NCBI GenBank assembly: GCA_036971475.1
Contig: JBAIZL010000058.1
Span: forward strand, 2,872,001-2,936,000
Direction of reading: 5' to 3'
Source of the DNA: Prosapia bicincta
Lineage: Eukaryota; Arthropoda; Insecta; Hemiptera; Cercopidae
DNA length: 64,000 nucleotides
The notes under the pieces were generated by a model. It was not told the origin of the DNA. It did not search any database and saw nothing but the letters and a program-made list of their open reading frames with translations. Position 1 is the stretch's first letter, and each line of letters starts with the position of its first letter. The position numbers and the translations under genes are program-made. This document shows, in pieces, positions 48,601-63,300 of this stretch.

Positions 48601-51590
48601 TTCCTCTACCAGTCCTACAAACGTGGTGCCTCTCCATATTTCCCAAACTCTCACCTTTATGGGTGCCCAAGAATGTAACTAATAGACCCCTCCTTAACCT
48701 CATATAGAAGACACATGCACAGGACTGCTATTCTGTACTATGTTACCATGTTCCTCTACCAGTCCTACAAACGTGGTGTCTCTCTACATTTGCCAAACTC
48801 TCACCTTTATGGGTGCCCAAGAATGTAACTAATAGACCCCTCCTTAACCTTATATAGAGGACATATGCACAGGACTGCTATTCTGTACTATGTTACCATG
48901 TTCCTCTACCAGTCCTACAAACGTGGTGTCTCTCTACATTTGCCAAACTCTCCCCTTTATGGGTGCCCAAGAATGTAACTAATAGACCCCTCCTTAACCT
49001 TATATAGAGGACATATGCACAGGACTGCTATTCTGTACTATGTTACCATGTTCCTCTACCAGTCCTACAAACGTGGTGTCTCTCTACATTTGCCAAACTC
49101 TCACCTTTATGGGTGCCCAAGAATGTAACTAATAGACTCTTCCTTAACCTTATATAGAAGACACATGCACAGGACGGCTATTCTGTACTATGTTACCATG
49201 TTCCTCTACCAGTCCTACAAACGTGGTGTCTCTCTACATTTGCCAAACTCTTACCTTTATGGGTACCCAAGAATGTAACTAATAGACCCCTCCTTAACCT
49301 TATATAGAAGACACATGCACAGGACTGCTATTCTGTACTATGTTGCCATGTTCCTCTACTAGTCCTACAAACGTGTTGTCTCTCTACATTTGCCAAACCC
49401 TCACCTTTATAGGTGCCCAAGAATGTAACTAAAAGACCCCTCCTTAACCTTATATAGAAGACACATGCACAGGACTGCTATTCTGTACTATGTTGCCATG
49501 TTCCTCTACCAGTCCTACAAACGTGGTGCCTCTCCATATTTGCCAAACTCTCACCTTTATGGGTGCCCAAAAATGTAACTAATAGACCCCTCCTTAACCT
49601 TATATAGAAGACACATGCACAGGACTGCTATTCTGTACTATGTTGCCATGTTCCTCTACCAGTCCTACAAACGTGGTGCCTCTCCAAATTTGCCAAACTC
49701 TCACCTTTATGGGTGCCCAAGAATGTAACTAATAGACCCCTCCTTAACCTTATATAGAGGACATATGCACAGGACTGCTATTCTGTACTATGTTACCATG
49801 TTCCTCTACCAGTCCTACAAACGTGGTGTCTCTCTACATTTGCCAAACTCTCACCTTTATGGGTGCCCAAGAATGTAACTAATAGACCCCTCCTTAACCT
49901 TATATAGAGGACATATGCACAGGACTGCTATTCTGTACTATGTTACCATGTTCCTCTACCAGTCCTACAAACGTGGTGTCTCTCTACATTTGCCAAACTC
50001 TCACCTTTATGGGTGCCCAAGAATGTAACTAATAGACTCTTCCTTAACCTTATATAGAAGACACATGCACAGGACTGCTATTCTGTACTATGTTACCATG
50101 TTCCTTTACCAGTCCTACAAACGTGGTGTCTCTCTACATTTGCCAAACTCTTACCTTTATGGGTGCCCAAGAATGTAACTAATAGACCCCTCTTTAACCT
50201 TATATAGAAGACACATGCACAGGACTGCTATTCTGTACTATGTTGCCATGTTCCTCTACCAGTCCTACAAACGTGTTGTCTCTCTACATTTGCCAAACCC
50301 TCACCTTTATAGGTGCCCAAGAATGTAACTAAAAGACCCCTCCTTAACCTTATATAGAAGACACATGCACAGGACTGCTATTCTGTACTATGTTACCATG
50401 TTCCTCTACCAGTCCTACAAACGTGGTACCTCTCCATATTTGCCAAACTCTCACCTTTATGGGTGCCCAAAAATGTAACTAATAGACCCCTCCTTAACCT
50501 TATATAGAAGACACATGCACAGGACTGCTATTCTGTACTATGTTGCCATGTTCCTCTACCAGTCCTACAAACGTGGTGCCTCTCCAAATTTGCCAAACTC
50601 TCACCGTTATGGGGGCCTAAGAATGTAACTAATAGACCCCTCCTTAACCTTATATAGAAGACACATGCACAGGACTGCTATTCTGTACTATGTTGCCATG
50701 TTCCTCTACCAGTCCTACAAACGTGGTGTCTCTCTACATTTGCCAAACTCTCACCTTTATGGGTGCCCAAGAATGTAACTAATAGACCCCTCCTTAACCT
50801 TATATAGAAAACACATGCACAGGACTGCTATTCTGTACTATGTTGCCATGTTCCTCTACCAGTCCTACAAACGTGGTGCCTCTCCATATTTGCCAAACTC
50901 TCACCTTTATGGGTGCCCAAGAATGTAGCTAATAGACCCCTCCTTAACCTTATATAGAGGACATATGCACAGGACTGCTATTCTGTACTATGTTACCATG
51001 TTCCTCTACCAGTCCTACAAACGTGGTGTCTCTCTATATTTGCCAAACTCTCACCTTTATGGGGTCCCAAGGATGTAACTAATAGACCCCTCCTTAACCT
51101 TATATAGAGGACATATGCACATGGCTGTTACTCTTTACCATGTTGCCATGTTCCTCTACCAGTCCTACAAACGTGGTGTCTCTCCATATTTGCCAAACTC
51201 TCACCTTTATGGGTGCCCAAGAATGTGACTAATAGACCCCTCCTTAACCTTATATAGAAGACACATGCACAGGACTGCTATTCTGTACTATGTTACCATG
51301 TTCCTCTACCAGTCCTACAAACGTGGTGTCTCTCTACATTTGCCAAACTCGCACCTTTATGGGTGCCCAAGAATGTAACTAATAGACCCCTCCTTAACCT
51401 TATATAGAGGACATATGAACATGGCTGTTACTCTGTACCATGTTGCCATGTTCCTCTACCAGTCCTACAAACGTGGTGCCTCTCCATATTTGCCAAACTC
51501 TCACCTTTATGGGTGCCCAAGAATGTAACTAATAGACCCCTCCTTAACCTTATATAGAAGACACATGCACAGGTATGTTACTCTGTACTA
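45661..51590 (+). repeat. Satellite segment with mixed monomers
   Basis: Monomers of the common types continue at 150-bp spacing. Shorter repeats of two to six monomers can be seen (for example 48841-49440 resembling 49741-50340), but no long higher-order period is evident by eye. Confidence 0.8.
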
Positions 51591-52860
51591 TGTTACCATG
51601 TTCCTCACCAGTCCTACAAACGTGGTGCCTCTCCATATTTGCCAAACTCTCACCTTTATGGGTGCCCAAGAATGTAACTAATAGACCCCTCCTTAACCTT
51701 ATATAGAAGACACATGCACAGGACTGTTACTCTGTACCATGTTGCCATGTTCCTCTACCAGTCCTACAAACGTGGTGCCTCTCCATATTTGCCAAACTCT
51801 CACCTTTATGGGTGCCCAAGAATGTAACTAATAGACCCCTCCTTAACCTTATATAGAAGACACATGCACAGGACTGCTACTCTGTACTATGTTACCATGT
51901 TCCTCTACCAGTCATACAAACGTGGTGCCTCTCCATATTTGCCAAACTCTCACCTTTATGGGTGCCCAAGAATGTAACTAATAGACCCTTCCTTAACCTT
52001 ATATAGAAGACACATGCACAGGACTGTTACTCTGTACCATGTTGCCATGTTCCTCTACCAGTCCTACAAACGTGGTGCCTCTCCATATTTGCCAAACTCT
52101 CACCTTTATGGGTGCCCAAGAATGTAACTAATAGACCCCTCCTTAACCTTATATAGAAGACACATGCACAGGACTGTTACTCTGTACTATGTTACCATGT
52201 TCCTCTACCAGTCCTACAAACGTGGTGCCTCTCCATATTTGCCAAACTCTCACCTTTATGGGTGCCCAAGAATGTAACTAATAGACCCCTCCTTAACCTT
52301 ATATAGAAGACACATGCACAGGACTGTTACTCTGTACCATGTTGCCATGTTCCTCTACCAGTCCTACAAACGTGGTGCCTCTCCATATTTGCCAAACTCT
52401 CACCTTTATGGGTGCCCAAGAATGTAACTAATAGACCCCTCCTTAACCTTATATAGAAGACACATGCACAGGACTGTTACTCTGTGCTATGTTACCATGT
52501 TCCTCTACCTGTCCTACAAACGTGGTGCCTCTCCATATTTGCCAAACTCTCACCTTTATGGGTGCCCAAGAATGTAACTAATAGACCCCTCCTTAACCTT
52601 ATATAGAAGACACATGCACAGGACTGTTACTCTGTACCATGTTGCCATGTTCCTCTACCAGTCCTACAAACGTGGTGCCTCTCCATATTTGCCAAACTCT
52701 CACCTTTATGGGTGCCCAAGAATGTAACTAATAGACCCCTCCTTAACCTTATATAGAAGACACATTCACAGGACTGTTACTCTGTACCATGTTGCCATGT
52801 TCCTTACCAGTCCTACAAACGTGGTGCCTCTCCATATTTGCCAAACTCTCGCCTTTATGG
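51591..52860 (+). repeat. 300-bp dimeric higher-order block
   Basis: Monomers with GGACTGTTACTCTGTACC...GTTGCC alternate with ones reading TGTTACTCTGTACT...GTTACC, all with GTGCCTCTCCATA, from about 51700 to 52740. The alternation gives a 300-bp period. One-base losses at 51606 and 52803 (TTCCTCACCAG, TTCCTTACCAG for TTCCTCTACCAG) bracket the block. Confidence 0.85.
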
Positions 52861-55800
52861 GTGCCCAAGAATGTAACTAATAGACCCCTCCTTAACCTTA
52901 TATAGAAGACACATGCACAGGACTGCTATTCTGTACCATGTTACCATGTTCCTCTACCAGTCCTACAAACGTGGTGTCTCTCTACATTTGCCAAACTCTC
53001 ACCTTTATGGGTGCCCAAGAATGTAACTAATAGACCCCTCCTTAACCTTATATAGAGGACATATGCACAGGACTGCTATTCTGTACTATGTTACCATGTT
53101 CCTCTACCAGTCCTACAAACGTGGTGTCTCTCTATATTTGCCCAACTCTCACGTTCATAGCTACCAAAGAGTGAGAGTAATAGACCCCTCCTTAACCTTA
53201 TTTAGAAGACACATGCACAGGACTGCTATTTTGTACTATGTTACCATATTCCTCTACCAGTCCTACAATCGTGGTATCTCTCTACATTTGCCAAACTCTT
53301 ACCTTAATAGCTACCAAAGAGTGAAAGTAATAGACCCCTCCTTAACCTTATATAGAAGACACATGCACAGGACTGCTATTCTGTACTATGTTACCATATT
53401 CCTCTACCAGTCCTACAATCGTGGTATCTCTCTACATTTGCGCAACTCTCACCTTAATAGCTACCAAAGAGTGAAAGTAATAGACCCCTCCTTAACCTTA
53501 TATAGAAGACACATGCACAGGACTGCTATTCTGTACTATGTTACCATATTCCTCTACCAGTCCTACAATCGTGGTATCTCTCTACATTTGCGCAACTCTC
53601 ACCTTAATAGCTACCAAAGAGTGAAAGTAATAGACCCCTCCTTAACCTTATATAGAAGACACATGCACAGGACTGCTATTCTGTACTATGTTACCATATT
53701 CCTCTACCAGTCCTACAATCGTGGTATCTCTCTACATTTGCCAAACTCTTACCTTAGTAGCTACCAAAGAGTGAAAGTAATAGACCCCTCCCTAACCTTA
53801 TATAGAAGACACATGCACAGGACTGCTATTCTGTACTATGTTACCATATTCCTCTACCAGTCCTACAATCGTGGTATCTCTCTATATTTGCCAAACTCTC
53901 ACCTTCATGGGGGCCCAAGAATGTAACTAATAGACCCCTTATTAACCTTATATAGAAGACACATGCACAGGACTGCTGTTCTGTACTATGTTGCCATGTT
54001 CCTCTACCAGTCCTACAAACGTGGTGTCTCTCTACATTTGCCAAACTCTTACCTTTATGGGTGCCCAAGAATGTAACTAATAGACCCCTCCTTAACCTTA
54101 TATAGAAGACACATGCACAGGACTGCTATTCTGTACTATGTTGCCATGTTCCTCTACCAGTCCTACAAACGTGGTGTCTCTCTACCTTTGCCAAACTCTT
54201 ACCTGTATGGGTGCCCAAGAATGTAACTAATAGACCCCTCCTTAACCTTATATAGAAGACACATGCACAGGACTGCTATTCTGTACCATGTAGCCATGTT
54301 CCTCTACCAGTCCTACAAACGTGGTGTCTCTCTACATTTGCCAAACTCTTACCTTTATGGGTGCCCAAGAATGTAACTAATAGACCCCTCCTTAACCTTA
54401 TATAGAGGACATATGCACATGGCTGTTACTCTGTACCATGTTACCATGTTCCTCTACCAGTCCTACAAACGTGGTGTCTCTCTACATTTGCCAAACTCTC
54501 ACCTTTATGGGGGCCCAAGGATGTAACTAATAGACCCCTCCTTAACCTTATATAGAGGACATATGAACATGGCTGTTACTCTGTACCATGTTGCCATGTT
54601 CCTCTACCAGTCCTACAAACGTGGTGCCTCTCCATATTTGCCAAACTCTCACCTTTATGGGTGCCCAAGAATGTAACTAATAGACCCCTCCTTAACCTTA
54701 TATAGAAGACACATGCACAGGACTGCTATTCTGTACTATGTTACCATGTTCCTCTACCAGTCCTACAAACGTGGTGTCTCTCTACATTTGCCAAACTCTC
54801 ACCTTTTTGGGTGCCCAAGAATGTAACTAATAGACCCCTCCTTAACCTTATATAGAGGACATATGCACAGGACTGCTATTCTGTACTATGTTACCATGTT
54901 CCTCTACCAGTCCTACAAACGTGGTGTCTCTCTACATTTGCCAAACTCTCACCTTTATGGGTGCCCAAGAATGTAACTAATAGACCCCTCCTTAACCTTA
55001 CATAGAGGACACATGCACAGGACTTCTATTCTGTACTATGTTACCATGTTCCTCTACCAGTCCTACAAACGTGGTGTCTCTCTACATTTGCCAAACTCTC
55101 ACCTTTATGGGTGCCCAAGAATGTAACTAATAGACTCCTCCTTAACCTTATATAGAAGACACATGCACAGGACTGCTATTCTGTACTATGTTACCATGTT
55201 CCTCTACCAGTCCTACAAACGTGGTGTCTCTCTACATTTGCCAAACTCTTACCTTTATGGGTGCCCAAGAATGTAACTAATAGACCCCTCCTTAACCTTA
55301 TATAGAAGACACATGCACAGGACTGCTATTCTGTACTATGTTGCCATGTTCCTCTACCAGTCCTACAAACGTGCTGTCTCTCTACATTTGCCAAACTCTC
55401 ACCTTTATAGGTGCCCAAGAATGTAACTAATAGACCCCTCCTTAACCTTATATAGAAGACACATGCACAGGACTGCTATTCTGTACTATGTTACCATGTT
55501 CCTCTACCAGTCCTACAAACGTGGTGTCTCTCTACATTTGCCAAACTCTCACCTTTATGGGTGCCCAAGAATGTAACTAATAGACCCCTCCTTAACCTTA
55601 TATAGAGGACATATGCACAGGACTGCTATTCTGTACTATGTTACCATGTTCCTCTACCAGTCCTACAAACGTGGTGTCTCTCTACATTTGCCAAACTCTC
55701 ACCTTTATGGGTGCCCAAGAATGTAACTAATAGACCCCTCCTTAACCTTATATAGAGGACATATGCACAGGACTTCTATTCTGTACTATGTTACCATGTT

Positions 55801-58800
55801 CCTCTACCAGTCCTACAAACGTGGTGTCTCTCTACATTTGCCAAACTCTCACCTTTATGGGTGCCCAAGAATGTAACTAATAGACTCCTCCTTAACCTTA
55901 TATAGAAGACACATGCACAGGACTGCTATTCTGTACTATGTTACAATGTTCCTCTGCCAGTCCTACAAACGTGGTGTCTCTCTACATTTGCCAAACTCTT
56001 ACCTTTATGGGTGCCCAAGAATGTAACTAATAGACCCCTCCTTAACCTTATATAGAAAACACATGCACAGGACTGCTATTCTGTACTATGTTGCCATGTT
56101 CCTCTACCAGTCCTACAAACGTGGTGTCTCTCTACATTTGCCAAACTCTCACCTTTATAGGTGCCCAAGAATGTAACTAATAGACCCCTCCTTAACCTTA
56201 TATAGAAGACACATGCACAGGACTGCTATTCTGTACTATGTTGCCATGTTCCTCTACCAGTCCTACAAACGTGGTGCCTCTCCATATTTGCCAAACTCTC
56301 ACCTTTATGGGTGCCCAAGAATGTAACTAATAGACCCCTCCTTAACCTTATATAGAAGACACATGCACAGGACTGCTATTCTGTACTATGTTGCCATGTT
56401 CCTTTACCAGTCCTACAAACGTGGTGCCTCTCCAAATTTGCCAAACTCTCACCTTTATGGGGGCCCAAGAATGTAACTAATAGACCCCTCCTTAACCTTA
56501 TATAGAAGACACATGCACAGGACTGCTATTCTGTACTATGTTGCCATGTTCCTCTACCAGTCCTACAAACGTGGTGCCTCTCCATATTTGCCAAACTCTC
56601 ACCTTTATGGGTGCCCAAGAATGTAACTAATAGACCCCTCCTTAACCTTATATAGAAGACACATGCACAGGACTGCTATTCTGTACTATGTTACCATGTT
56701 CCTCTACCAGTCCTACAAACGTGGTGTCTCTCTACATTTGCCAAGCTCTCACCTTTATGGGTGCCCAAGAATGTAGCTAATAGACCCCTCCTTAACCTTA
56801 TATAGAGGACATATGCACAGGACTGCTATTCTGTACTATGTTACCATGTTCCTCTACCAGTCCTACAAACGTGGTGTCTCTCTATATTTGCCAAACTCTC
56901 ACCTTTATGGGGGCCCAAGAATGTAACTAATAGACCCCTCCTTAACCTTATATAGAGGACATATGCACATGGCTGTTACTCTTTACCATGTTGCCATGTT
57001 CCTCTACCAGTCCTACAAACGTGGTGTCTCTCCATATTTGCCAAACTCTCACCTTTATGGGTGCCCAAGAATGTAACTAATAGACCCCTCCTTAACCTTA
57101 TATTGAAGACACATGCACAGGACTGCTATTCTGTACCATGTTGCCATGTTCCTCTACCAGTCCTACAAACGTGGTGTCTCTCTACATTTGCCAAACTCTC
57201 ACCTTTATGGGGGCCCAAGAATGTAACTAATAGACCCCTCCTTAACCTTATATAGAGGACATATGCACATGGCTGTTACTCTGTACCATGTTACCATGTT
57301 CTTCTACCAGTCCTACAAACGTGGTGTATCTCTACATTTGCCAAACTCTCACCTTTATGGGGGCCCAAGGATGTAACTAATAGACCCCTCCTTAACCTTA
57401 TATAGAGGACATATGAACATGGCTGTTACTCTGTACCATGTTGCCATGTTCCTCTACCAGTCCTACAAACGTGGTGTCTCTCTACATTTGCCAAACTCTC
57501 ACCTTTATGGGTGCCCAAGAATGTAACTAATAGACCCCTCCTTAACCTTATATAGAAGACACATGCACAAGACTGCCATTCTGTACTATGTTGCCATGTT
57601 CCTCTACCAGTCCTACAAACGTGGTGTCTCTCTACATTTGCCAAACTCTCACCTATATGGGCGCCCAAGAATGTAACTAATAGACCACTCCTTAACCTTA
57701 TATAGAAGACACATGCACAGGACTGCTATTCTGTACTATTTTACCATATTCCTCTACCAGTCCTACAAACGTGGTGTCTCTCTACATTTGCCAAACTCTT
57801 ACCTTTATGGGTGCCCAAGAATGTAACTAATAGACCCCTCCTTAACCTTATATAGAAGACACATGCACAGGACTGCTATTCTGTACCATGTTGCCATGTT
57901 CCTCTACCAGTCCTACAAACGTGGTGTCTCTCTACATTTGCCAAACTCTTACCTTTATGGGTGCCCAGGAATGTAACTAATAGACCCCTCCTTAACCTTA
58001 TATAGAAGACACATGCACAGGACTGCTATTCTGTACCATGTTGCCATGTTCCTCTACCAGTCCTACAATCGTGGTGTCTCTCTACATTTGCCAAACTCTT
58101 ACCTTTATGGGTGCCCAAGAATGTAACTAATAGACCCCTCCTTAACCTTATATAGAAGACACATGCACAGGACTGCTATTCGGTACCATGTTGCCATGTT
58201 CCTCTACCAGTCCTACAAACGTGGTGTCTCTCTACATTTGCCAAACTCTTACCTTTATGGGTGCCCAAGAATGTAACTAATAGACACCTCCTTAACCTTA
58301 TATAGAAGACACATGCACAGGACTGCTATTCTGTACCATGTTGGCATGTTCCTCTACCAGTCCTACAATCGTGGTGTCTCTCTACATTTGCCAAACTCTT
58401 ACCTTTATGGGTGCCCAAGAATGTAACTAATAGACCCCTACTTAACCTTATATAGAAGACACATGCACAGGACTGTTACTCTGTACTATGTTGCCATATT
58501 CCTCTACCAGTCCTACAATCGTGGTGTCTCTCTACATTTGCCAAACTTTTACCTTTATGGGTGCCCAAGAATGTAACTAATAGACCCCTCCTTAACCGTA
58601 TATAGAAGACACATGCACAGGACTGTTACTCTGTACTATGTTACCATGTTCCTCTACCAGTCCTACAAACGTGGTGTCTCTCTATATTTGCCAAAGTCTT
58701 ACCTTTATGGGTGCCCAAGAATGTAACTAATAGACCCCTCCTTAACCTTATATAGAAGACACATGCACAGGACTGCTATTTTGTACCATGTTGCCATATT

Positions 58801-59290
58801 CCTCTACCAGTCCTACAATCGTGGTGTCTCTCTACATTTGCCAAACTCTTACCTTTATGGGTGCCCAAGAATGTAACTAATAGACCCCTCCTTAACCTTA
58901 TATAGAAGACACATGCACAGGACTGTTACTCTGTACTATGTTCCCATATTCCTCTACCAGTCCTACAATCGTGGTGTCTCTCTACATTTGCCAAACTCTT
59001 ACCTTTATGGGTGCCCAAGAATGTAACTAATAGACCTCTCCTTAACCTTATATAGAGGACACATGCACAGGACTGCTATTCTGTACTATGTTACCATATT
59101 CCTCTACCAGTCCTACAATCGTGGTGTCTCTCTACATTTGCCAAACTCTTACCTTTATGGGTGCCCAAGAATGTAACTAATAGACCTCTCCTTAACCTTA
59201 TATAGAAGACACATGCACAGGACTGCTATTCTGTACTATGTTACCATATTCCTCTACCAGTCCTACAATCGTGGTATCTCTCTATATTTG
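52861..59290 (+). repeat. Satellite segment with open-frame block and CTTATTAACC marker
   Basis: Holds the third open-frame block (53063-53926), followed at about 53936 by the same marker succession seen after the earlier open-frame blocks (CTTATTAACC, then CTACCTTTGCC...TACCTGTATGG, then CCATGTAGCC). From 57660 on, a TCTTACCTTTATGG type with ACAATCGTGGTGTC dominates. Confidence 0.8.
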
Positions 59291-60375
59291 CCCAACTCTC
59301 ACCTTAATCCCTCTACCCAAGAGTGAAAGTAATTGACCCCTCCTTAACCTTATATAGAGGACATATGCACAAGGCTGCTACTCTGTAAAGTGTCGCAATG
59401 TTTCTTTTCCACTCCTACGACCGAAGTGTCTCTCTATATTTGCCAAACTTTCACGTTTAAGGCTACCCGAGATTGAAATTAATAGACCCCTTCTTAACCT
59501 TATATAGAGGACACATGATCAGGGATGATACTATGTACCATGGTGCCACGTTCCACTACCAGTCCTACAATCGTGGTGTGTCTCTCTATTGTGCAAATTC
59601 TCAACTTTATGGGTAAATAAGAGTGAAAGTAATAGACCCCTCCTTAACCTTATATAGAGGACACATGATCAGGGATGATACTATGTACCATGGTGCCACG
59701 TCCCACTACCAGTCCTACAATCGTGGTGTGTCTCTCTATTGTGCAAATTCTCAACTTTATGGGTAAATAAGAGTGAAAGTAATAGACCCCTCCTTAACCT
59801 TATATAGAGGACACATGATCAGGGACGATACTATGTACCATGGTGCCACGTTCCACTACTAGTCCTACAATCGTGGTGTGTCTCTCTATTTGGCAAATTC
59901 TCAACTTTATGGAGGCCAAAGAATGAACTAATAGACCACTTTTTAACCTTATATAAACGATACATGATCATTGATGCTACTCTGTACCATGTTTCCATTT
60001 TATTCTACCTGCCCTACAATCGTGGTGTCTCTCTCTATTTGGCAAACTCTCAACTTTATGGGTAAATAAGAGTGAAAGTAATAGACCCCTCCTTAACCTT
60101 ATATAGAGGACACATGATCAGGGATGATAGATACTATGTACCATGGTGCCACGTTCCACTACCAGTCCTACAATCGTGGTGTGTCTCTCTATTTGGCAAC
60201 TTTTCAACTTTATGGAGGCCCAAGAATGAACTAATAGACCACTTTTTAACCCTATATAAACGACACATGATCATTGATGCTACTCTGTACCATGTTTCCA
60301 TTTTATTCTACCTGCCCTACAATCGTGGTGTCTCTCTCTATTTGGCAAACTCTTACCTTTATGGGTGCCCAAGAA
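59291..60375 (+). repeat. Diverged satellite subfamily block, copy 1
   Basis: Monomers here read GAGGACACATGATCAGGGAT, ACCATGGTGCCACGTTCCAC and GGTAAATAAGAGTGAAAGTA instead of the consensus, and include a TTTCCATTTTATTCTACCTG type. The block begins after ACCTTAATCCCTCTACCCAA at 59301. The junction form AAGAGTGAAA resembles the left-edge monomers, so this may preserve older sequence. Confidence 0.9.
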
Positions 60376-63300
60376 TGTAACTAATAGACCCCTCCTTAAC
60401 CTTATATAGAAGACACATGCACAGGACTGCTATTCTGTACTATGTTGCCATGTTCCTCTACCAGTCCTACAAACGTGGTGTCTCTCTACCTTTGCCAAAC
60501 TCTTACCTGTATGGGTGCCCAAGAATGTAACTAATAGACCCCTCCTTAACCTTATATAGAAGACACATGCACAGGACTGCTATTCTGTACTATGTTGCCA
60601 TGTTCCTCTACCAGTCCTACAAACGTGGTGTCTCTCTACCTTTGCAAAACTCTTACCTGTATGGGTGCCCAAGAATGTAACTAATAGACCCCTCCTTAAC
60701 CTTATATAGAAGACACATGCACAGGACTGCTATTCTGTACCATGTAGCCATGTTCCTCTACCAGTCCTACAAACGTGGTGTCTCTCTACATTTGCCAAAC
60801 TCTCACCTTTATGGGTGCCCAAGAATGTAACTAATAGACCCCTCCTTAACCTTATATAGAAGACACATGCACAGGACTGCTATTCTGTACTATGTTGCCA
60901 TGTTCCTCTACCAGTCCTACAAACGTGGTGCTACTCCAAATTTGCCAAACTCTCACCTTTATGGGGGCCCAAGAATGTAACTAATAGACCCCTCCTTAAC
61001 CTTATATAGAAGACACATGCACAGGACTGCTATTCTGTACTATGTTGCCATGTTCCTCTACCAGTCCTACAAACGTGGTGCCTCTCCAAATTTGCCAAAC
61101 TCTCACCTTTATGGGGGCCCAAGAATGTAACTAATAGACCCCTCCTTAAACTTATATAGAAGACACATGCACAGGACTGCTATTCTGTACTATGTTGCCA
61201 TGTTCCTCTACCAGTCCTACAAACGTGGTGTCTCTCTACATTTGCCAAACTCTCACCTTTATGGGTGCCCAAGAATGTAACTAATAGACCCCTCCTTAAC
61301 CTTATATAGAAGACACATGCACAGGACTGCTATTCTGTACTATGTTGCCATGTTCCTCTACCAGTCCTACAAACGTGGTGTCTCTCTACCTTTGCCAAAC
61401 TCTTACCTGTATGGGTGCCCAAGAATGTAACTAATAGACCCCTCCTTAACCTTATATAGAAGACACATGCACAGGACTGCTATTCTGTACCATGTAGCCA
61501 TGTTCCTCTACCAGTCCTACAAACGTGGTGTCTCTCTACATTTGCCAAACTCTCACCTTTATGGGTGCCCAAGAATGTAACTAATAGACCCCTCCTTAAC
61601 CTTATATAGAAGACACATGCACAGGACTGTTACTCTGTACTATGTTGCCATATTCCTCTACCAGTCCTACAATCGTGGTGTCTCTCTACATTTGCCAAAC
61701 TCTTACCTTTATGGGTGCCCAAGAATGTAACTAATAGACCTCTCCTTAACCTTATATAGAGGACACATGCACAGGACTGCTATTCTGTACTATGTTACCA
61801 TATTCCTCTACCAGTCCTACAATCGTGGTGTCTCTCTACATTTGCCAAACTCTTACCTTTATGGGTGCCCAAGAATGTAACTAATAGACCTCTCCTTAAC
61901 CTTATATAGAAGACACATGCACAGGACTGCTATTCTGTACTATGTTACCATATTCCTCTACCAGTCCTACAATCGTGGTATCTCTCTATATTTGCCCAAC
62001 TCTCACCTTAATCACTCTACCCAAGAGTGAAAGTAATTGACCCCTCCTTAACCTTATATAGAGGACATATGCACAAGGCTGCTACTCTGTGAAGTGTCGC
62101 AATGTTTCTTTTCCACTCCTACGACCGAAGTGTCTCTCTATATTTGCCAAACTTTCACGTTTAAGGCTACCCGAGATTGAAATTAATAGACCCCTTCTTA
62201 ACCTTATATAGAGGACACATGATCAGGGATGATACTATGTACCATGGTGCCACGTTCCACTACCAGTCCTACAATCGTGGTGTGTATCTCTATTGTGCAA
62301 ATTCTCAACTTTATGGGTAAATAAGAGTGAAAGTAATAGACCCCTCCTTAACCTTATATAGAGGACACATGATCAGGGATGATACTATGTACCATGGTGC
62401 CACGTCCCACTACCAGTCCTACAATCGTGGTGTGTCTCTCTATTGTGCAAATTCTCAACTTTATGGGTAAATAAGAGTGAAAGTAATAGACCCCTCCTTC
62501 ACCTTATATAGAGGACACATGATCAGGGACGATACTATGTACCATGGTGCCACGTTCCACTACTAGTCCTACAATCGTGGTATGTCTCTCTATTTGGCAA
62601 ATTCTCAACTTTATGGAGGCCAAAGAATGAACTAATAGACCACTTTTTAACCTTATATAAACGATACATGATCATTGATGCTACTCTGTACCATGTTTCC
62701 ATTTTATTCTAAATGCCCTACAATCGTGGTGTCTCTCTCTATTTGGCAAACTCTTACCTTTATGGGTGCCCAAGAATGTAACTAATAGACCCCTCCTTAA
62801 CCTTATATAGAAGACACATGCACAGGACTGCTATTCTGTACTATGTTGCCATGTTCCTCTACCAGTCCTACAAACGTGGTGTCTCTCTACCTTTGCCAAA
62901 CTCTTACCTGTATGGGTGCCCAAGAATGTAACTAAAAGACCCCTCCTTAACCTTATATAGAAGACACATGCACAGGACTGCTATTCTGTACTATGTTGCC
63001 ATGTTCCTCTACCAGTCCTACAAACGTGGTGTCTCTCTACCTTTGCCAAACTCTTACCTGTATGGGTGCCCAAGAATGTAACTAATAGACCCCTCCTTAA
63101 CCTTATATAGAAGACACATGCACAGGACTGCTATTCTGTACCATGTAGCCATGTTCCTCTACCAGTCCTACAAACGTGGTGTCTCTCTACATTTGCCAAA
63201 CTCTCACCTTTATGGGTGCCCAAGAATGTAACTAATAGACCCCTCCTTAACCTTATATAGAAGACACATGCACAGGACTGCTATTCTGTACTATGTTGCC

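Noticed and set aside
47078..57668. Minus-strand 75-80 codon frames in the satellite (47078-47320, 53841-54068, 57426-57668)
   Set aside because: Reverse-strand translations of the same 150-bp monomers; they exist only where one or two monomers lack the usual stop.
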